64,000 bases of DNA from Thermomonospora echinospora (GCF_900108175.1 NZ_FNVO01000002.1:497051-561050); one strand, 5' to 3'; positions 53,299 through 61,495 are shown, counted from the first letter of the stretch. Numbers and translations are program-made. Notes: generated from the sequence alone by a model not told the origin.

Positions 53299-54008
53299 CC
53301 GGGCCGTCCGCCGTCCGCCGTCCGCCGTCCGGCCGAGTGGGCGGGCGGGCTCGAATGGCACGCCCGCCGCTCATGGCCGGCGAATTCGCCGGCCATCTCG
53401 CAAGCGGGCTTCGGCATCGGCCGTCTCCTCGGTAATGGCCAGGCCCCGGTGGCATTTCGCGGTGCGGGTACGCCGTAACCGCGACCCCCGCACGGCGCCG
53501 CGGGCAGTGCATTCGGACACGTCGGCCACCGCTTTCACGCCTATCCGATGGTCGGGCTTTGTGCCGGTGCTGAAAAGCCGCCCCTGCCCGCCGATGCCGG
53601 ACCGTGCGGGTTGACCGTGGTCCGATCGATGGTTGACCGGAGGGGAAATGGGCGCGCCAGGTCGATATGGGCGGATCACTGCAACGTTCAATATGCGTGG
53701 TCGGTGCACCAAAACCACCGGTCCGCTCCCGTGAAGTGAACCGCAGTAGTAACTTGTCAATGCGGGCTGTGATGGACGCATCGCTGACCGCAGGGTTGGC
53801 GGGGCGCCACTCCCCTCCTCGCAACGGCTCGGTCCGAGCCGCTGCGAGCGCCCCGCCAACACCTATCTCAGCGTCACGCGTCCCGAAAACGTCACCGCGG
53901 TCCGCAACCCGCACGCATCAACCGGCACCGACCTGCGCGAAGCACCCGCCGCGCAGGCGGTGGGCGCCTCCCGGTCCAACCGGCTCACCAGCTCAACCGG
54001 CACGGCCG
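53299..54008. other. 710-bp region with no supported gene but a very large hairpin
   Basis: The start holds four GCCGTCC repeats (about 53303-53330), and the middle is mixed in composition with no good frame. Positions 53795-53860 form an unusually long stem-loop, listed separately. Confidence 0.5.
53795..53860. other. 66-nt composite hairpin, possible structured RNA or terminator
   Basis: An outer perfect 13-bp stem (GTTGGCGGGGCGC at 53795-53807 with GCGCCCCGCCAAC at 53848-53860) encloses an 11-nt bulge and an inner 14-bp stem (53819-53832 with 53834-53847, one mismatch, one-base loop). The two stems stack without a gap on the 3' side. It is much longer than the terminators in this window and has no T run on either strand. 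Confidence 0.7.
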
Positions 54009-54185
54009 TCAGCACACGGCGGCCGTGCGCTCGGCGAGCTGGGCGGCCAGGGCGCGGCTGAGCGCGTCGTCGGCCGGTTCGCACTCCTCCAGGTAGACCA
54101 GCGCCTCGGTGAGCTCCCCAACGCTCAGCTGCCGCAGCGGCTTGCCGGCCCAGCCGGGCCGCCCGGTCCGTTCGGCGACCTCCAT
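54009..54185 (-). CDS. 58-residue hypothetical protein
   Basis: From the ATG at 54185 with AAGGGGGG seven bases upstream. The product begins MEVAERTGRPGWAGKPLRQL and continues as a helical ELTEALVYLEECEPADDA. Small regulators or partners of lost genes have this look; no family is recognised. It lies directly downstream of the LuxR relic. Confidence 0.5.
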   Translation of the reverse strand: MEVAERTGRPGWAGKPLRQLSVGELTEALVYLEECEPADDALSRALAAQLAERTAAVC

Positions 54186-54289
54186 CTCCGCACCCCCCTT
54201 GCAATGAGCGACACTGTGAACACGAAGAGTAATGTCCCGGTCCGGTGCGGGCAACCGCGGCGACGAGACCCACTCCCCCGCCCGGAACG

Positions 54290-54470
54290 GTGCCGGGTGA
54301 TCCAGGCGGCGATCCGAGCGCGACGGCAGGCCCATGCTTGGCCGGGAGGTGCTCGATGTGGGTGTCGGCGGTGCGCTTGGCGCTGGTGAGCCGCTCGGCG
54401 ATCCGGCGGTCGGACGGTCCCTCGGCGACCAGCGCGGCGGCCCCGCGCTCCCGCCGGATCTGGCTCGGCC
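54290..54470 (-). pseudogene. Relic of a LuxR-type DNA-binding domain
   Basis: On the minus strand one frame reads LVAEGPSDRRIAERLTSAKR then TADTHIEHLPAKHG, a clear but degraded LuxR helix-turn-helix (compare the usual GLSNREIAERL ... TADTHVEHILAKLG). The next expected block, ARIAAWITRH, continues in a different frame. Upstream the frame is lost. A large LuxR-family regulator therefore once lay here. Confidence 0.65.
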
Positions 54471-55155
54471 CGGCTCAGCCGGACCGCCTCCCGCAGCCGG
54501 GTGACCTCGGCCGGCTCATAACGGCGGTCGGCGAAGCCGGTGACCTTCGCAGGCGGCTCGCTCGCCGGGCTCGGCGGGCACCTGGGAGCTTCCGGATTGT
54601 ACGGATATCTCGCAATGCCCGGAGGAGTCGGTAGCCAGTATCGCCACATCGCAAAAATGGTGACGCCGCCCGAACGGCTTCTTTACCCGTACGCCGCGCG
54701 CCCCGGCGAATGACCGGCACACATCGACCGCCGTGGACGCGGCGCGAGGCGGCGTCCCGCCGCATCTGCTCGGTGTGGCCGGGTTCTGCGGACACGGCCC
54801 GCCCTCGTGGCGGCGAAGTGGCGGCGGCCCCCGTCCGGCTCATCGCGGCGCGGACATCGCCTTCCGGAGCCGGCGGGCGACGGATTTTCCACAATGGCGG
54901 AAACGAAGCGGGCCTTTACTCGCCGGTTTTCGGAGAATCCGGCCGGCGGCGCCGTACCGAGGTCGCGGGGGCGTCCCGGCGGGGGCCGAGGTGTCCCCGC
55001 GGGCACGTTTTCGCGCCCCGATCGGACCCGTTCGTCGGTGGATCCGGGAACGCGATATTCCGGCGCCGGTGACGCGCCGGCCGCCGGGCGCCCGGCGGCC
55101 CTTCCGCCGGGGCCGTCCCGGCGGGCGAGTTGGCTGGTCAGACCCGGCAAACCGA
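54471..55155. other. Gene-free interval upstream of argS
   Basis: Frames on both strands here have no coding character and overlap each other. It may contain more of the decayed regulator. The argS promoter lies at the right end. Confidence 0.4.
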
Positions 55156-55185
55156 TTGGACACCGACCGGACCGCTCGGTAGTTT
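55156..55185 (+). promoter_or_regulatory. argS promoter, leaderless
   Basis: TTGGAC (55156-55161), an 18-base spacer and TAGTTT (55180-55185) form a good vegetative promoter. The GTG start follows six bases after the -10 box, so the mRNA is probably leaderless. Confidence 0.7.
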
Positions 55186-55191
55186 TCGAGT

Positions 55192-56916
55192 GTGGCAGAC
55201 CTAGAGGAGTTGCTCCGCCGGCGGCTGGCGCCGGCGTTCGAGGCGGTGGCCGGCGACCCGGTGGATCCCGCGATCCGCCGCTCGCAGCATGCGGACTACC
55301 AGTCCGACGCGGCACTGGCCCTCGTCCGCCGGATCGGCGGCAACCCCAGGGACATCGCCGCCCGCGTAGTGGAGCGGGCCGAGCTGGACGACCTGTGCGC
55401 CAAGGTGGAGATCTCCGGCCCCGGGTTCATCAACCTGACCCTCGCCGACGACGCGCTCGGCCGGCTGTTGGCCGAGGTCGCCGCCGACGAACGGCTCGGG
55501 GTGCGCCCTGTCGAGGCCGCCGAGACCGTCACGGTCGACTACTCCGCGCCCAACGCCGCCAAGGAGATGCATGTCGGGCACCTGCGCTCGACCATCATCG
55601 GCGACGCCGTGGTGCGTCTGCTGCAGTGGCGGGGTCACACCGTGATCCGGCAGAACCATCTGGGTGACTGGGGCACCCCGTTCGGCATGCTGGTCGAGCA
55701 CCTGCTCGACATCGGCGAGGCCGAGGCCGCCCACGAGCTGTCGGTCGGCGACCTGAACGCCTTCTACCAGGCCGCCCGGCGCAAGTTCGACGCCGACGAG
55801 TCCTTCCAGGAGCGCTCCCGCAGGCGGGTGGTGCTGCTGCAGAGCGGCGACGAGGCCACGCTGCGGCTGTGGCAGATGCTGATCAACGAGTCGCAGAAGT
55901 ACTTCCTGGCGGTCTACGACCTGCTGGGCGCCACGCTGGGCCCCGATGACTTCTTCGGCGAGAGCCACTACAACGACCAGCTGGAGTCGGTCGTCGACGA
56001 GCTGGCCGACCTCGGGCTGCTGCGCGACAGCGAGGGCGCCAAGTGCGTCTTCCCGGCCGGGTACACCGGCCGGGAGGGCGACCCGCTGCCGCTGATCGTC
56101 CGTAAGTCCGACGGCGGTTTCGGCTACGCCGCCACCGACCTGGCCACCATCCGGCACCGGCTGCGCAAGCTGCACGCCACCCGGCTGCTGTACGTGGTGG
56201 GCCTGCCGCAGCAGATGCACCTGGGCATGGTGTTCCAGACGGCGCGGGAGGCGGGCTGGCTGGCCCCGCCGGCGCGGGCCGAGCACATCGGCTTCGGCTC
56301 CGTGCTGGGCAGTGACGGCAAGATCCTGCGGACCCGGGCGGGCGCCTCGGTGAAGCTGGTCGACCTGCTGGCCGAGGCGGTGTCCCGGGCCAGCGCGATC
56401 ATCGCCGAGAAGAACCCGGACCTGGACGCCGACACCCGGGCCGCCGTCGCGCGGGCGGTCGGCATCGGCGCGGTCAAGTACGCCGACCTGTCCACCGACC
56501 GGGTCAAGGACTACGTCTTCGACTACGACCGGATGCTCTCGTTCGACGGCAACACCGCGCCGTACCTGCAGTACGCCCGCGCCCGGATCTGCTCGATCTT
56601 CCGCAGGGGCGGCGTCGAGCCGCCCCGGGACGCCGGCGCGCCGGTGCTCGCCGAGCCCGCCGAGCGGGCGCTGGCGCTGCAGTTGCTGGGCTTCGAGGGC
56701 CTGATCGCCGAAGTGTCGCAGAACCTGGAGTTCCACCGGCTGGCGCAGTATCTGTACGGCCTGGCCAGCGCGTTCACCTCGTTCTACGAGAAGTGCCCGG
56801 TGCTGCAGGCCGAGGGCGAGGTGCGTACCAGCCGGCTGGTGCTGTGCGACCTGACGGCCCGGACGCTGGAGCTGGGCCTGGGCCTGCTCGGCATCGAGAG
56901 CCCCGACCAGATGTGA
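55192..56916 (+). CDS. argS: Arginyl-tRNA synthetase
   Basis: 574 residues, complete class-I enzyme. N-domain at about 1-105, Rossmann core with HVGH at 127-130 (KEMHVGHLRST) and the KMSKS-equivalent loop GSDGKILRTRAG, then the DALR anticodon-binding domain (YLQYARARICSI onward to the C-terminus). It charges tRNA-Arg. It stands about 19 kb from the ArgS-like gene at the lysA locus in this window and is monocistronic. Confidence 0.97.
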   Translation: MADLEELLRRRLAPAFEAVAGDPVDPAIRRSQHADYQSDAALALVRRIGGNPRDIAARVVERAELDDLCAKVEISGPGFINLTLADDALGRLLAEVAADERLGVRPVEAAETVTVDYSAPNAAKEMHVGHLRSTIIGDAVVRLLQWRGHTVIRQNHLGDWGTPFGMLVEHLLDIGEAEAAHELSVGDLNAFYQAARRKFDADESFQERSRRRVVLLQSGDEATLRLWQMLINESQKYFLAVYDLLGATLGPDDFFGESHYNDQLESVVDELADLGLLRDSEGAKCVFPAGYTGREGDPLPLIVRKSDGGFGYAATDLATIRHRLRKLHATRLLYVVGLPQQMHLGMVFQTAREAGWLAPPARAEHIGFGSVLGSDGKILRTRAGASVKLVDLLAEAVSRASAIIAEKNPDLDADTRAAVARAVGIGAVKYADLSTDRVKDYVFDYDRMLSFDGNTAPYLQYARARICSIFRRGGVEPPRDAGAPVLAEPAERALALQLLGFEGLIAEVSQNLEFHRLAQYLYGLASAFTSFYEKCPVLQAEGEVRTSRLVLCDLTARTLELGLGLLGIESPDQM

Positions 56917-56920
56917 CCCC

Positions 56921-56958
56921 GACGCGGGCGGCCCCGGACACCACCGGCCGTCCGCGTC
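56921..56958. terminator. Hairpin between argS and the nitroreductase gene
   Basis: GACGCGGGCGGCC and GGCCGTCCGCGTC pair with one mismatch around a 12-base loop, five bases after the argS stop. The neighbouring genes converge, so it may serve both. Confidence 0.6.
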
Positions 56959-57010
56959 CCGTCCGGGGTCGGTCGCATGTCCTGGTGAGGGCATCGTTGC
57001 CGGAACGGGG

Positions 57011-57457
57011 TCACCGGAGCCTGAAGACGGGATAGCCGGGGGCGATGCGCAGCAGTTCCTCGTCGGAGGCGTCGGCGTCGACGCCCTCGAAGAAGGCGCC
57101 GACCTCCCACTTCCAGCGCTTGAGGTAGGCGCGCAGGATCGCGGGCTTGTCGGCGTCGGCGACCTCGGTGGCGGTGAAGGGCTCGACCCGGCGGCCAAGG
57201 CGCAGCTCGCCCTTGCCGTCGGCGGCGCGCAGGTTGCGCACCCAGTGGGTGTGGCCGCGCGGGGCGACCAGGTAGCGCGCATCGTCCATGGTGAGCGGGT
57301 TGACGGGGTTGCCGCGCCACTGCCCGCTCTTGCGGCCCCGCACGTACAGCATGCGGCTGCCGAACAGGCTGATCCCGTGCTTGGTCAGCCAGCCGGCGAT
57401 CTTGTTGAAGACGGCGGCGGACCTGCCCGCCTCGACGTAGCGGGAACCGGCGGTCAT
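57011..57457 (-). CDS. Deazaflavin (F420)-dependent nitroreductase family protein
   Basis: 148 residues from the ATG at 57457 (GGGAG five bases upstream). The split-barrel fold of the Ddn/DUF385 family is indicated by GRKSGQWRGNPVNPL, YLVAPRGHTHWVRNLRA and the C-terminal APGYPVFRL. Members reduce nitro compounds, quinones or ene groups with F420H2. Its promoter is bracketed by two near-identical palindromes, so it is probably inducible by a TetR- or MarR-type repressor encoded elsewhere. Confidence 0.88.
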   Translation of the reverse strand: MTAGSRYVEAGRSAAVFNKIAGWLTKHGISLFGSRMLYVRGRKSGQWRGNPVNPLTMDDARYLVAPRGHTHWVRNLRAADGKGELRLGRRVEPFTATEVADADKPAILRAYLKRWKWEVGAFFEGVDADASDEELLRIAPGYPVFRLR

Positions 57458-57481
57458 GAGTACTCCCGGGCTCGATGTTGC

Positions 57482-57547
57482 GAGAGCAGTGCTCTCTCTT
57501 GAGAGCATTGAACAACAGACCGGGGGCGGCGTCAAGAGCACTGCTCT
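57482..57547 (-). promoter_or_regulatory. Nitroreductase promoter flanked by twin operators
   Basis: Minus-strand promoter: -35 TTGACG (57535-57530), 17-base spacer, -10 TTCAAT (57512-57507). Palindrome one, GAGAGCA-G-TGCTCTC (57482-57496), lies just downstream of the -10 box. Palindrome two, AGAGCA-C-TGCTCT (57535-57547), abuts the -35 box. Their centres are 52 bp apart, about five helical turns. A third half-site, GAGAGCA, overlaps the -10 box. Confidence 0.75.
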
Positions 57548-57627
57548 CTGTTTGGAACGGCGATCCAGCATGGGCGTCCCGGCCCTCTCCGAAGACGGAA
57601 ACCGGCGGGTGCTCGCAGCGGGTGTCG

Positions 57628-58383
57628 TCAGGCGCTGGAGTCGCCGCGGGCGGCGGTCACCGTGGCCAGGGCGGAGTCGACGATCCGCGCCAGATGGTCG
57701 CCGTGGGCGCCGCGCCAGTAGACCTGGCCGCAGTCCACGCACCGGCCGTACACGTCGTAGCTGCGCCGGGTGCCGACCTGCAGCAGGGTCTCGACGTCGG
57801 CCTTGTCGACCGGGGCCAGCTCACCGTTGCACGCGGTGCAGCGGGTCCAGGGGCGCAGCGGCGGCGCGAAGCGTTCGAGGATGTCGCGGAGCTGGTCGTC
57901 CGGCCGGGCGCCGCGCACATAGGCGCCCAGCCACAGCGCGCGGCGCCGCAGCAGGCCGCGGTCCTGGGTCAGCAGGACGCGGCGCTCCCGGTTGGCCTGC
58001 TCCACCAGAGACGGATCGTCCATGTCGTTGTGGTAGGCGGTGTCCAGGCCGAGCAGCCGCAGCCGCCGGGCCAGCGTGCCCAGATGCACGTCCAGCAGGA
58101 ACCGCGGCGCGTGCTGCCCCGGCTCCAGCGGCACCGGCTGCGGACGCGGCACGGCCGCCACGTCCACCGTCTCCCCGGCCGCGGGCTGGTAGGACGGCCC
58201 GACCGGCGCGCCGTCCACCGTCATCGGCCCGACCTCCGGCAGCGGCACGCCCAGCGACTCCACCAGATGCCCGAGCGTGGACGTCCCGTCGGGGGCCACC
58301 CGCTGGGCCTCCCGGCGGCGCCCGGCGGGCAGGAACAGGCTCAGCCGGGAGTCGAGGCGCAGCGTCACATCCGGAGTCTCCAC
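57628..58383 (-). CDS. Mut7-C RNase-like protein with ubiquitin-like N-domain
   Basis: 251 residues from the GTG at 58383. Residues about 1-90 form the Mut7-C ubiquitin-like (ThiS-like) domain. Residues about 95-245 are the Mut7-C/DUF82 PIN-like domain with FLLDVHLGTLARRLRLLG, LTQDRGLLRRRAL and a zinc ribbon CTACNGEL ... GRCVDCGQVYWRG. RNase activity is predicted for the fold, not shown. The long upstream in-frame extension was excluded. Confidence 0.88.
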   Translation of the reverse strand: METPDVTLRLDSRLSLFLPAGRRREAQRVAPDGTSTLGHLVESLGVPLPEVGPMTVDGAPVGPSYQPAAGETVDVAAVPRPQPVPLEPGQHAPRFLLDVHLGTLARRLRLLGLDTAYHNDMDDPSLVEQANRERRVLLTQDRGLLRRRALWLGAYVRGARPDDQLRDILERFAPPLRPWTRCTACNGELAPVDKADVETLLQVGTRRSYDVYGRCVDCGQVYWRGAHGDHLARIVDSALATVTAARGDSSA

Positions 58384-58534
58384 GTCCGTAAGCCTGCCAC
58401 GTCCCAGACAGGAAAAGCATTTTCGGACATATCGGCGTTCAGAGTCTCTACAGTTTCCGGACACGGGCAGGTCGCGTCCGCCTCACCCCCGCGCCGGCCG
58501 CCCGTGGAGCGACAGCCGACGATCGAGAGAAGCC

Positions 58535-59935
58535 ATGGACCCCCAGATCCACACCCATGAGTCCACCCCCGCGAGCCGTCCCCTCGCGTCGATGACGGCC
58601 GAAACCCTGCTGACCCGTGACTTCGACTCCCGCCCCGCCCTGGTGTACGAGCGGCTGCGCGGCAAGTACGGGGCGGTGGCCCCGGTGGACCTGCTGGGCG
58701 TACCGGTCTGGCTGGTGCTCGGCTACGCCGAGGTGCTGGAGGTACTGCGCAACGACCGCGGGATATGGAGCAAGAATCCGGACGACTGGCCCGCCTTCGG
58801 CAAGGGGGAGGTTCCGGCCGACTGGCCGCTGCGGCCCACCTACGCGAGCCGTGGCGTCTCCTACTCCGAGGGCAGGGAGCACGCCGAATTCCGTGAGATG
58901 TGGTCGGCGGCACTGCGGCCGTTCCAGGACCGGTCACAGCCGCAGGCCCGCCTCCTGGAGGAGGAGGTGCGCCGGTACGCCGACGAGCTCCTCTCGCTGC
59001 TGGCCGAGAGCGGGCAGAGCGGCTGGGCCGACCTGTCGGCGCAGTACGTCCGGCCGCTGATGCTCATGGTGTGCAACCGGCTGATCGGTTTCGGGGTGGG
59101 CACCGAAGAGGCGCTCATGGACATGTGGCGGGTGACGGACGCCGGCCCCGACGCCCCGGAGGCGACGGCCCGGCTGGCCGCCATGCTCACCGAGGTCATC
59201 GTCGCCAAGCGGCAGCAGCCCGGCGACGACCTGACCTCCGCCATGCTGGCCGCCCGGGCCGACCTGCCGGTGGAGCAGCTCGCCGCCGAGATCGGCATGC
59301 TGCTGGGCGTCGTCGGCGACCTGACCGGCTCGCTGATCTGCAACACCATCGTCGAGGTGATCGTCGGGAACACCGCGGCCCGGGCCAGCCTGGCCGGCGG
59401 CATGGTCCGCGAGACGGTCAACCGGGCGGCGATGGCCAATCCCGCGAACAACAACCTGACCCTGCGGTTCGCGACCGCCGACACCGTCCTCGGCGGCACC
59501 GTCATCATGGCCGGTGACCCGGTCATGCTCTCGGTGGCCGCCGCGCACGCCGACCCCCGCTTCGCCCAGGCCCTCGATCCCTCCTCCGTGCACAGCTCCC
59601 GCGCCCATCTGGCCTGGGGCGCGGGCCCGCACCAGTGTCCGGGCGACGAGCTGGCCACCACGCTCGTGACGATCGCCGTGGAGCGGCTGTTCGAGCGGAT
59701 GGCCGGGCTGGAACTGGCGCTGCCCGCCGACCAGCTGCCCTGGCGGGCCTCGCCGATCATGCGGGGGCTGCGCGCGCTGCCGGTGCGGTTCCGGCTCCGG
59801 GAGTTTCCGCCACAGGCCCCCGTCCCCGCCACGGGTGACGAGCCGAGGGCCGAGGCCGAGGGGCCGGCCGCGGGGACCGTCTCCCGGTCCACCCTGTCCC
59901 GCCTCGTGCGCGCGCTGCTCCGGCAGCGGTCCTGA
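58535..59935 (+). CDS. Cytochrome P450, CYP157-like, lacking EXXR
   Basis: 466 residues from the ATG at 58535. The heme-ligand loop WGAGPHQCPG has C368. The I helix reads GVVGDLTGS (T264), without the usual acid before the threonine. At the K helix the sequence is RETVNRAAM: E293 is present, but the EXXR arginine position (296) is Asn. The C-terminal LPWRASPIMRGLRALPVRF resembles CYP157 proteins, in which loss of EXXR is known. A basic tail of about 40 residues follows the catalytic domain. The substrate is unknown and no redox partner is adjacent. Confidence 0.88.
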   Translation: MDPQIHTHESTPASRPLASMTAETLLTRDFDSRPALVYERLRGKYGAVAPVDLLGVPVWLVLGYAEVLEVLRNDRGIWSKNPDDWPAFGKGEVPADWPLRPTYASRGVSYSEGREHAEFREMWSAALRPFQDRSQPQARLLEEEVRRYADELLSLLAESGQSGWADLSAQYVRPLMLMVCNRLIGFGVGTEEALMDMWRVTDAGPDAPEATARLAAMLTEVIVAKRQQPGDDLTSAMLAARADLPVEQLAAEIGMLLGVVGDLTGSLICNTIVEVIVGNTAARASLAGGMVRETVNRAAMANPANNNLTLRFATADTVLGGTVIMAGDPVMLSVAAAHADPRFAQALDPSSVHSSRAHLAWGAGPHQCPGDELATTLVTIAVERLFERMAGLELALPADQLPWRASPIMRGLRALPVRFRLREFPPQAPVPATGDEPRAEAEGPAAGTVSRSTLSRLVRALLRQRS

Positions 59936-59944
59936 CGTTCTCGT

Positions 59945-59978
59945 CCCGGGAACGCGGCGAACGATCCGCGTTCCCGGG
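59945..59978 (+). terminator. Terminator of the P450 gene
   Basis: A perfect 13-bp stem, CCCGGGAACGCGG with CCGCGTTCCCGGG, with an 8-base loop starts nine bases after the P450 stop. Confidence 0.8.
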
Positions 59979-60010
59979 GCCGTTCGGCGGCGTTCCATGC
60001 CGCCTGCCGG

Positions 60011-60065
60011 ATGCCGACTGCGAACCTTGACTGCTCCTACGGCTGAGGCCGGGGGATTCCTGGCT
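60011..60065 (-). ncRNA. 3' end of putative omega RNA and guide position of the TnpB element
   Basis: Read on the minus strand, the sequence after tnpB contains GAATCCCCCGGCC, a short imperfect hairpin, and ends GGAGCAGTCAA at 60027. IS200/IS605-family right ends and ISDra2 omega RNA end in the same style (hairpin then ...TCAA, then guide). The next 16 bases, GGTTCGCAGTCGGCAT (60026-60011), would be the guide if the RNA is made. The 5' extent, which would overlap the end of tnpB, cannot be set by eye. Confidence 0.5.
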
Positions 60066-61268
60066 CACGCTGCCTGGCCGTCCGGCGGACGGTCGGGTCT
60101 TACGCGATCGGCACCAGCCGGGTTCAGACCAGCCCGGGCGAGCATCACGCGGGCGGAGTTCTTGTCCCTGGGGGAGACGGCTCCGCACGCGGTGCAGGTG
60201 TAGGTACGTTCCGACAGCGGCAGTGCGTGCTTGGTTCTCGCTCCGCACTGTCCGCAGTCCATGGTGGTGTGCGCGGGATGCACCAGGCGGATGTCTCGCC
60301 CCGTGCTTGCGCGCCATGTGGATCAGCTCGTGCTTGGTGGCCGCGATCGCCGCGTCGGCCGCCTTGCGGGCCATGGTGGTCTTGGCCAGGAAGCGCGGCC
60401 GGAAGTCCTCCACGGCGATCACATCGTGATCGCGCACGACCTTCTTGGCCCACTTGCGGGCGGTGTCGGTCCGCTGCCGGGCCACCTTCTTGTGCAGCCT
60501 CACAGCCTGCCGCCGGGCCGTGCGATACCCCTTCGACGCCGCCTGCCCCGACTTCGGCCTGCGGCGGGCCATCCTCCGCTGGTAGCGGGCCAGCCTCGCG
60601 GCCGACGTCCTGCCGTGTCCGGGGTGGGGCAGGTCGTGGTCGTCGCTGGTGGTGGTCGCGGTCTCCTGCACACCCCAGTCGATCCCGATCACACGCCCGG
60701 TTTCGGGCAGCGGCCGGGTCTGGGCGGAGACGACGAAGGAGGCGTACCAGTGGCCGAGACCGTCGCGGTAGACCCGCACCGAGGAGGGCTCGGCGGGCAG
60801 TTCGCGCGACCACACCACCGTCAGCACGATCCCCCCGGCCAGGCGCAGGCGGCCGCCCCTGAGCCGGAAACCGCGCCGCGTGTAGTTGAGCGTCGGAGCG
60901 GCCATGGCCTTCTTCTTGAACCGGGGCATCCCCGCGCGCTGCCGCATCGGCAGGCGGGCCTTGATGTCCTTGAGGGCCTTGGCGCGGGAGGCGGCGAAGT
61001 CCCGGATGATCTGCTGCTGGGGCACCGACGCCCCCTCGCGCAGCCACTCGTGCTCGGCGCGCCACCCGGTCAGCATCTTGTCCAGGCGGGCCGGACCGCA
61101 TTCCTCCCCGGCCTGGTGCGCGGCGCGGGAGGTGGCGACGCACTGGTTCCACACCCAGCGGCACCGGTCCCACTCGGACTTGAGCGCGGCGAGCGCGGCC
61201 GACGACACACGGAGCCGGTAGGTGTACCGGGCGTGGCCGGCTTCCTCGGCTTCTATTGGCGTCGTCAT
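60065..61268 (-). pseudogene. tnpB: TnpB RNA-guided nuclease gene with one-base frameshift
   Basis: The ATG at 61268 opens a TnpB protein: N-terminal helical and beta-barrel regions, RuvC D197 in VIGIDWGVQ and E287 in VIAVEDFRP. At 60299-60302 a run of four C (G on the coding strand) replaces an expected three, shifting the frame after MARKHG. The other frame continues with MHPAHTTMDCGQCGARTKH, the zinc finger (CGQCG ... CTACG) and the last RuvC acid in SPRDKNSARVML, stopping at 60065. Removing one base restores exactly 400 codons. No tnpA is present, so the element cannot move alone. Confidence 0.88.
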
Positions 61269-61287
61269 GACGCCATTATGGCATCAT
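61267..61287. promoter_or_regulatory. Shared palindromic operator and overlapping -10 boxes of tnpB and the RHH gene
   Basis: The 21-bp sequence ATGACGCCAT-T-ATGGCATCAT is palindromic with one mismatched pair. It covers the start codons of both divergent genes. CATTAT (61274-61279) is six bases before the RHH ATG, and its reverse complement CATAAT is six bases before the tnpB ATG. Both mRNAs thus appear leaderless, with the same DNA as -10 box. Confidence 0.65.
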
Positions 61288-61486
61288 GATCCGACTTTCC
61301 CTGCGGCTTCCGGACGATCTCCACACCCGGCTGGTCGCCCGCGCGCACGCCGACCGGCGGTCCCTGAACTCAGAGATCCTGCACCTGCTGGAGACCGCCC
61401 TCAACACCACCGACGACGAATCACCCGGCGGCGATACGTCTTCTCCTGCCCCGCCACGCGGGAAGCCCGATTCCTCCCCGGCCTGA
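61286..61486 (+). CDS. Arc-like ribbon-helix-helix DNA-binding protein divergent from tnpB
   Basis: 66 residues. MIRLSLRLPDDLHTRLVARA followed by HADRRSLNSEILHLLETAL is a typical ribbon-helix-helix domain (residues 1-42); the tail is disordered. It starts 18 bases from the tnpB start on the other strand. RHH dimers bind short palindromes, so it probably represses itself and tnpB through the 21-bp palindrome between them (inference). Its 3' end runs into a hairpin. Confidence 0.8.
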   Translation: MIRLSLRLPDDLHTRLVARAHADRRSLNSEILHLLETALNTTDDESPGGDTSSPAPPRGKPDSSPA

Positions 61487-61495
61487 AGGCCGGGG
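61476..61495 (+). terminator. Hairpin at the 3' end of the RHH gene
   Basis: CCCCGGCC-TGAA-GGCCGGGG is a perfect 8-bp stem. The RHH stop codon lies in the loop. It resembles the hairpins at the ends of TnpB elements, so it may also mark an element boundary. Confidence 0.6.

Noticed and set aside
53371-53862. 163-residue minus-strand frame in the region upstream of the LuxR relic
   Set aside because: No start signal, no family resemblance, and it crosses the large hairpin.
54710-55182. Several overlapping frames upstream of argS
   Set aside because: They overlap each other in different frames and run into the argS promoter; none has a ribosome site or a recognisable motif.
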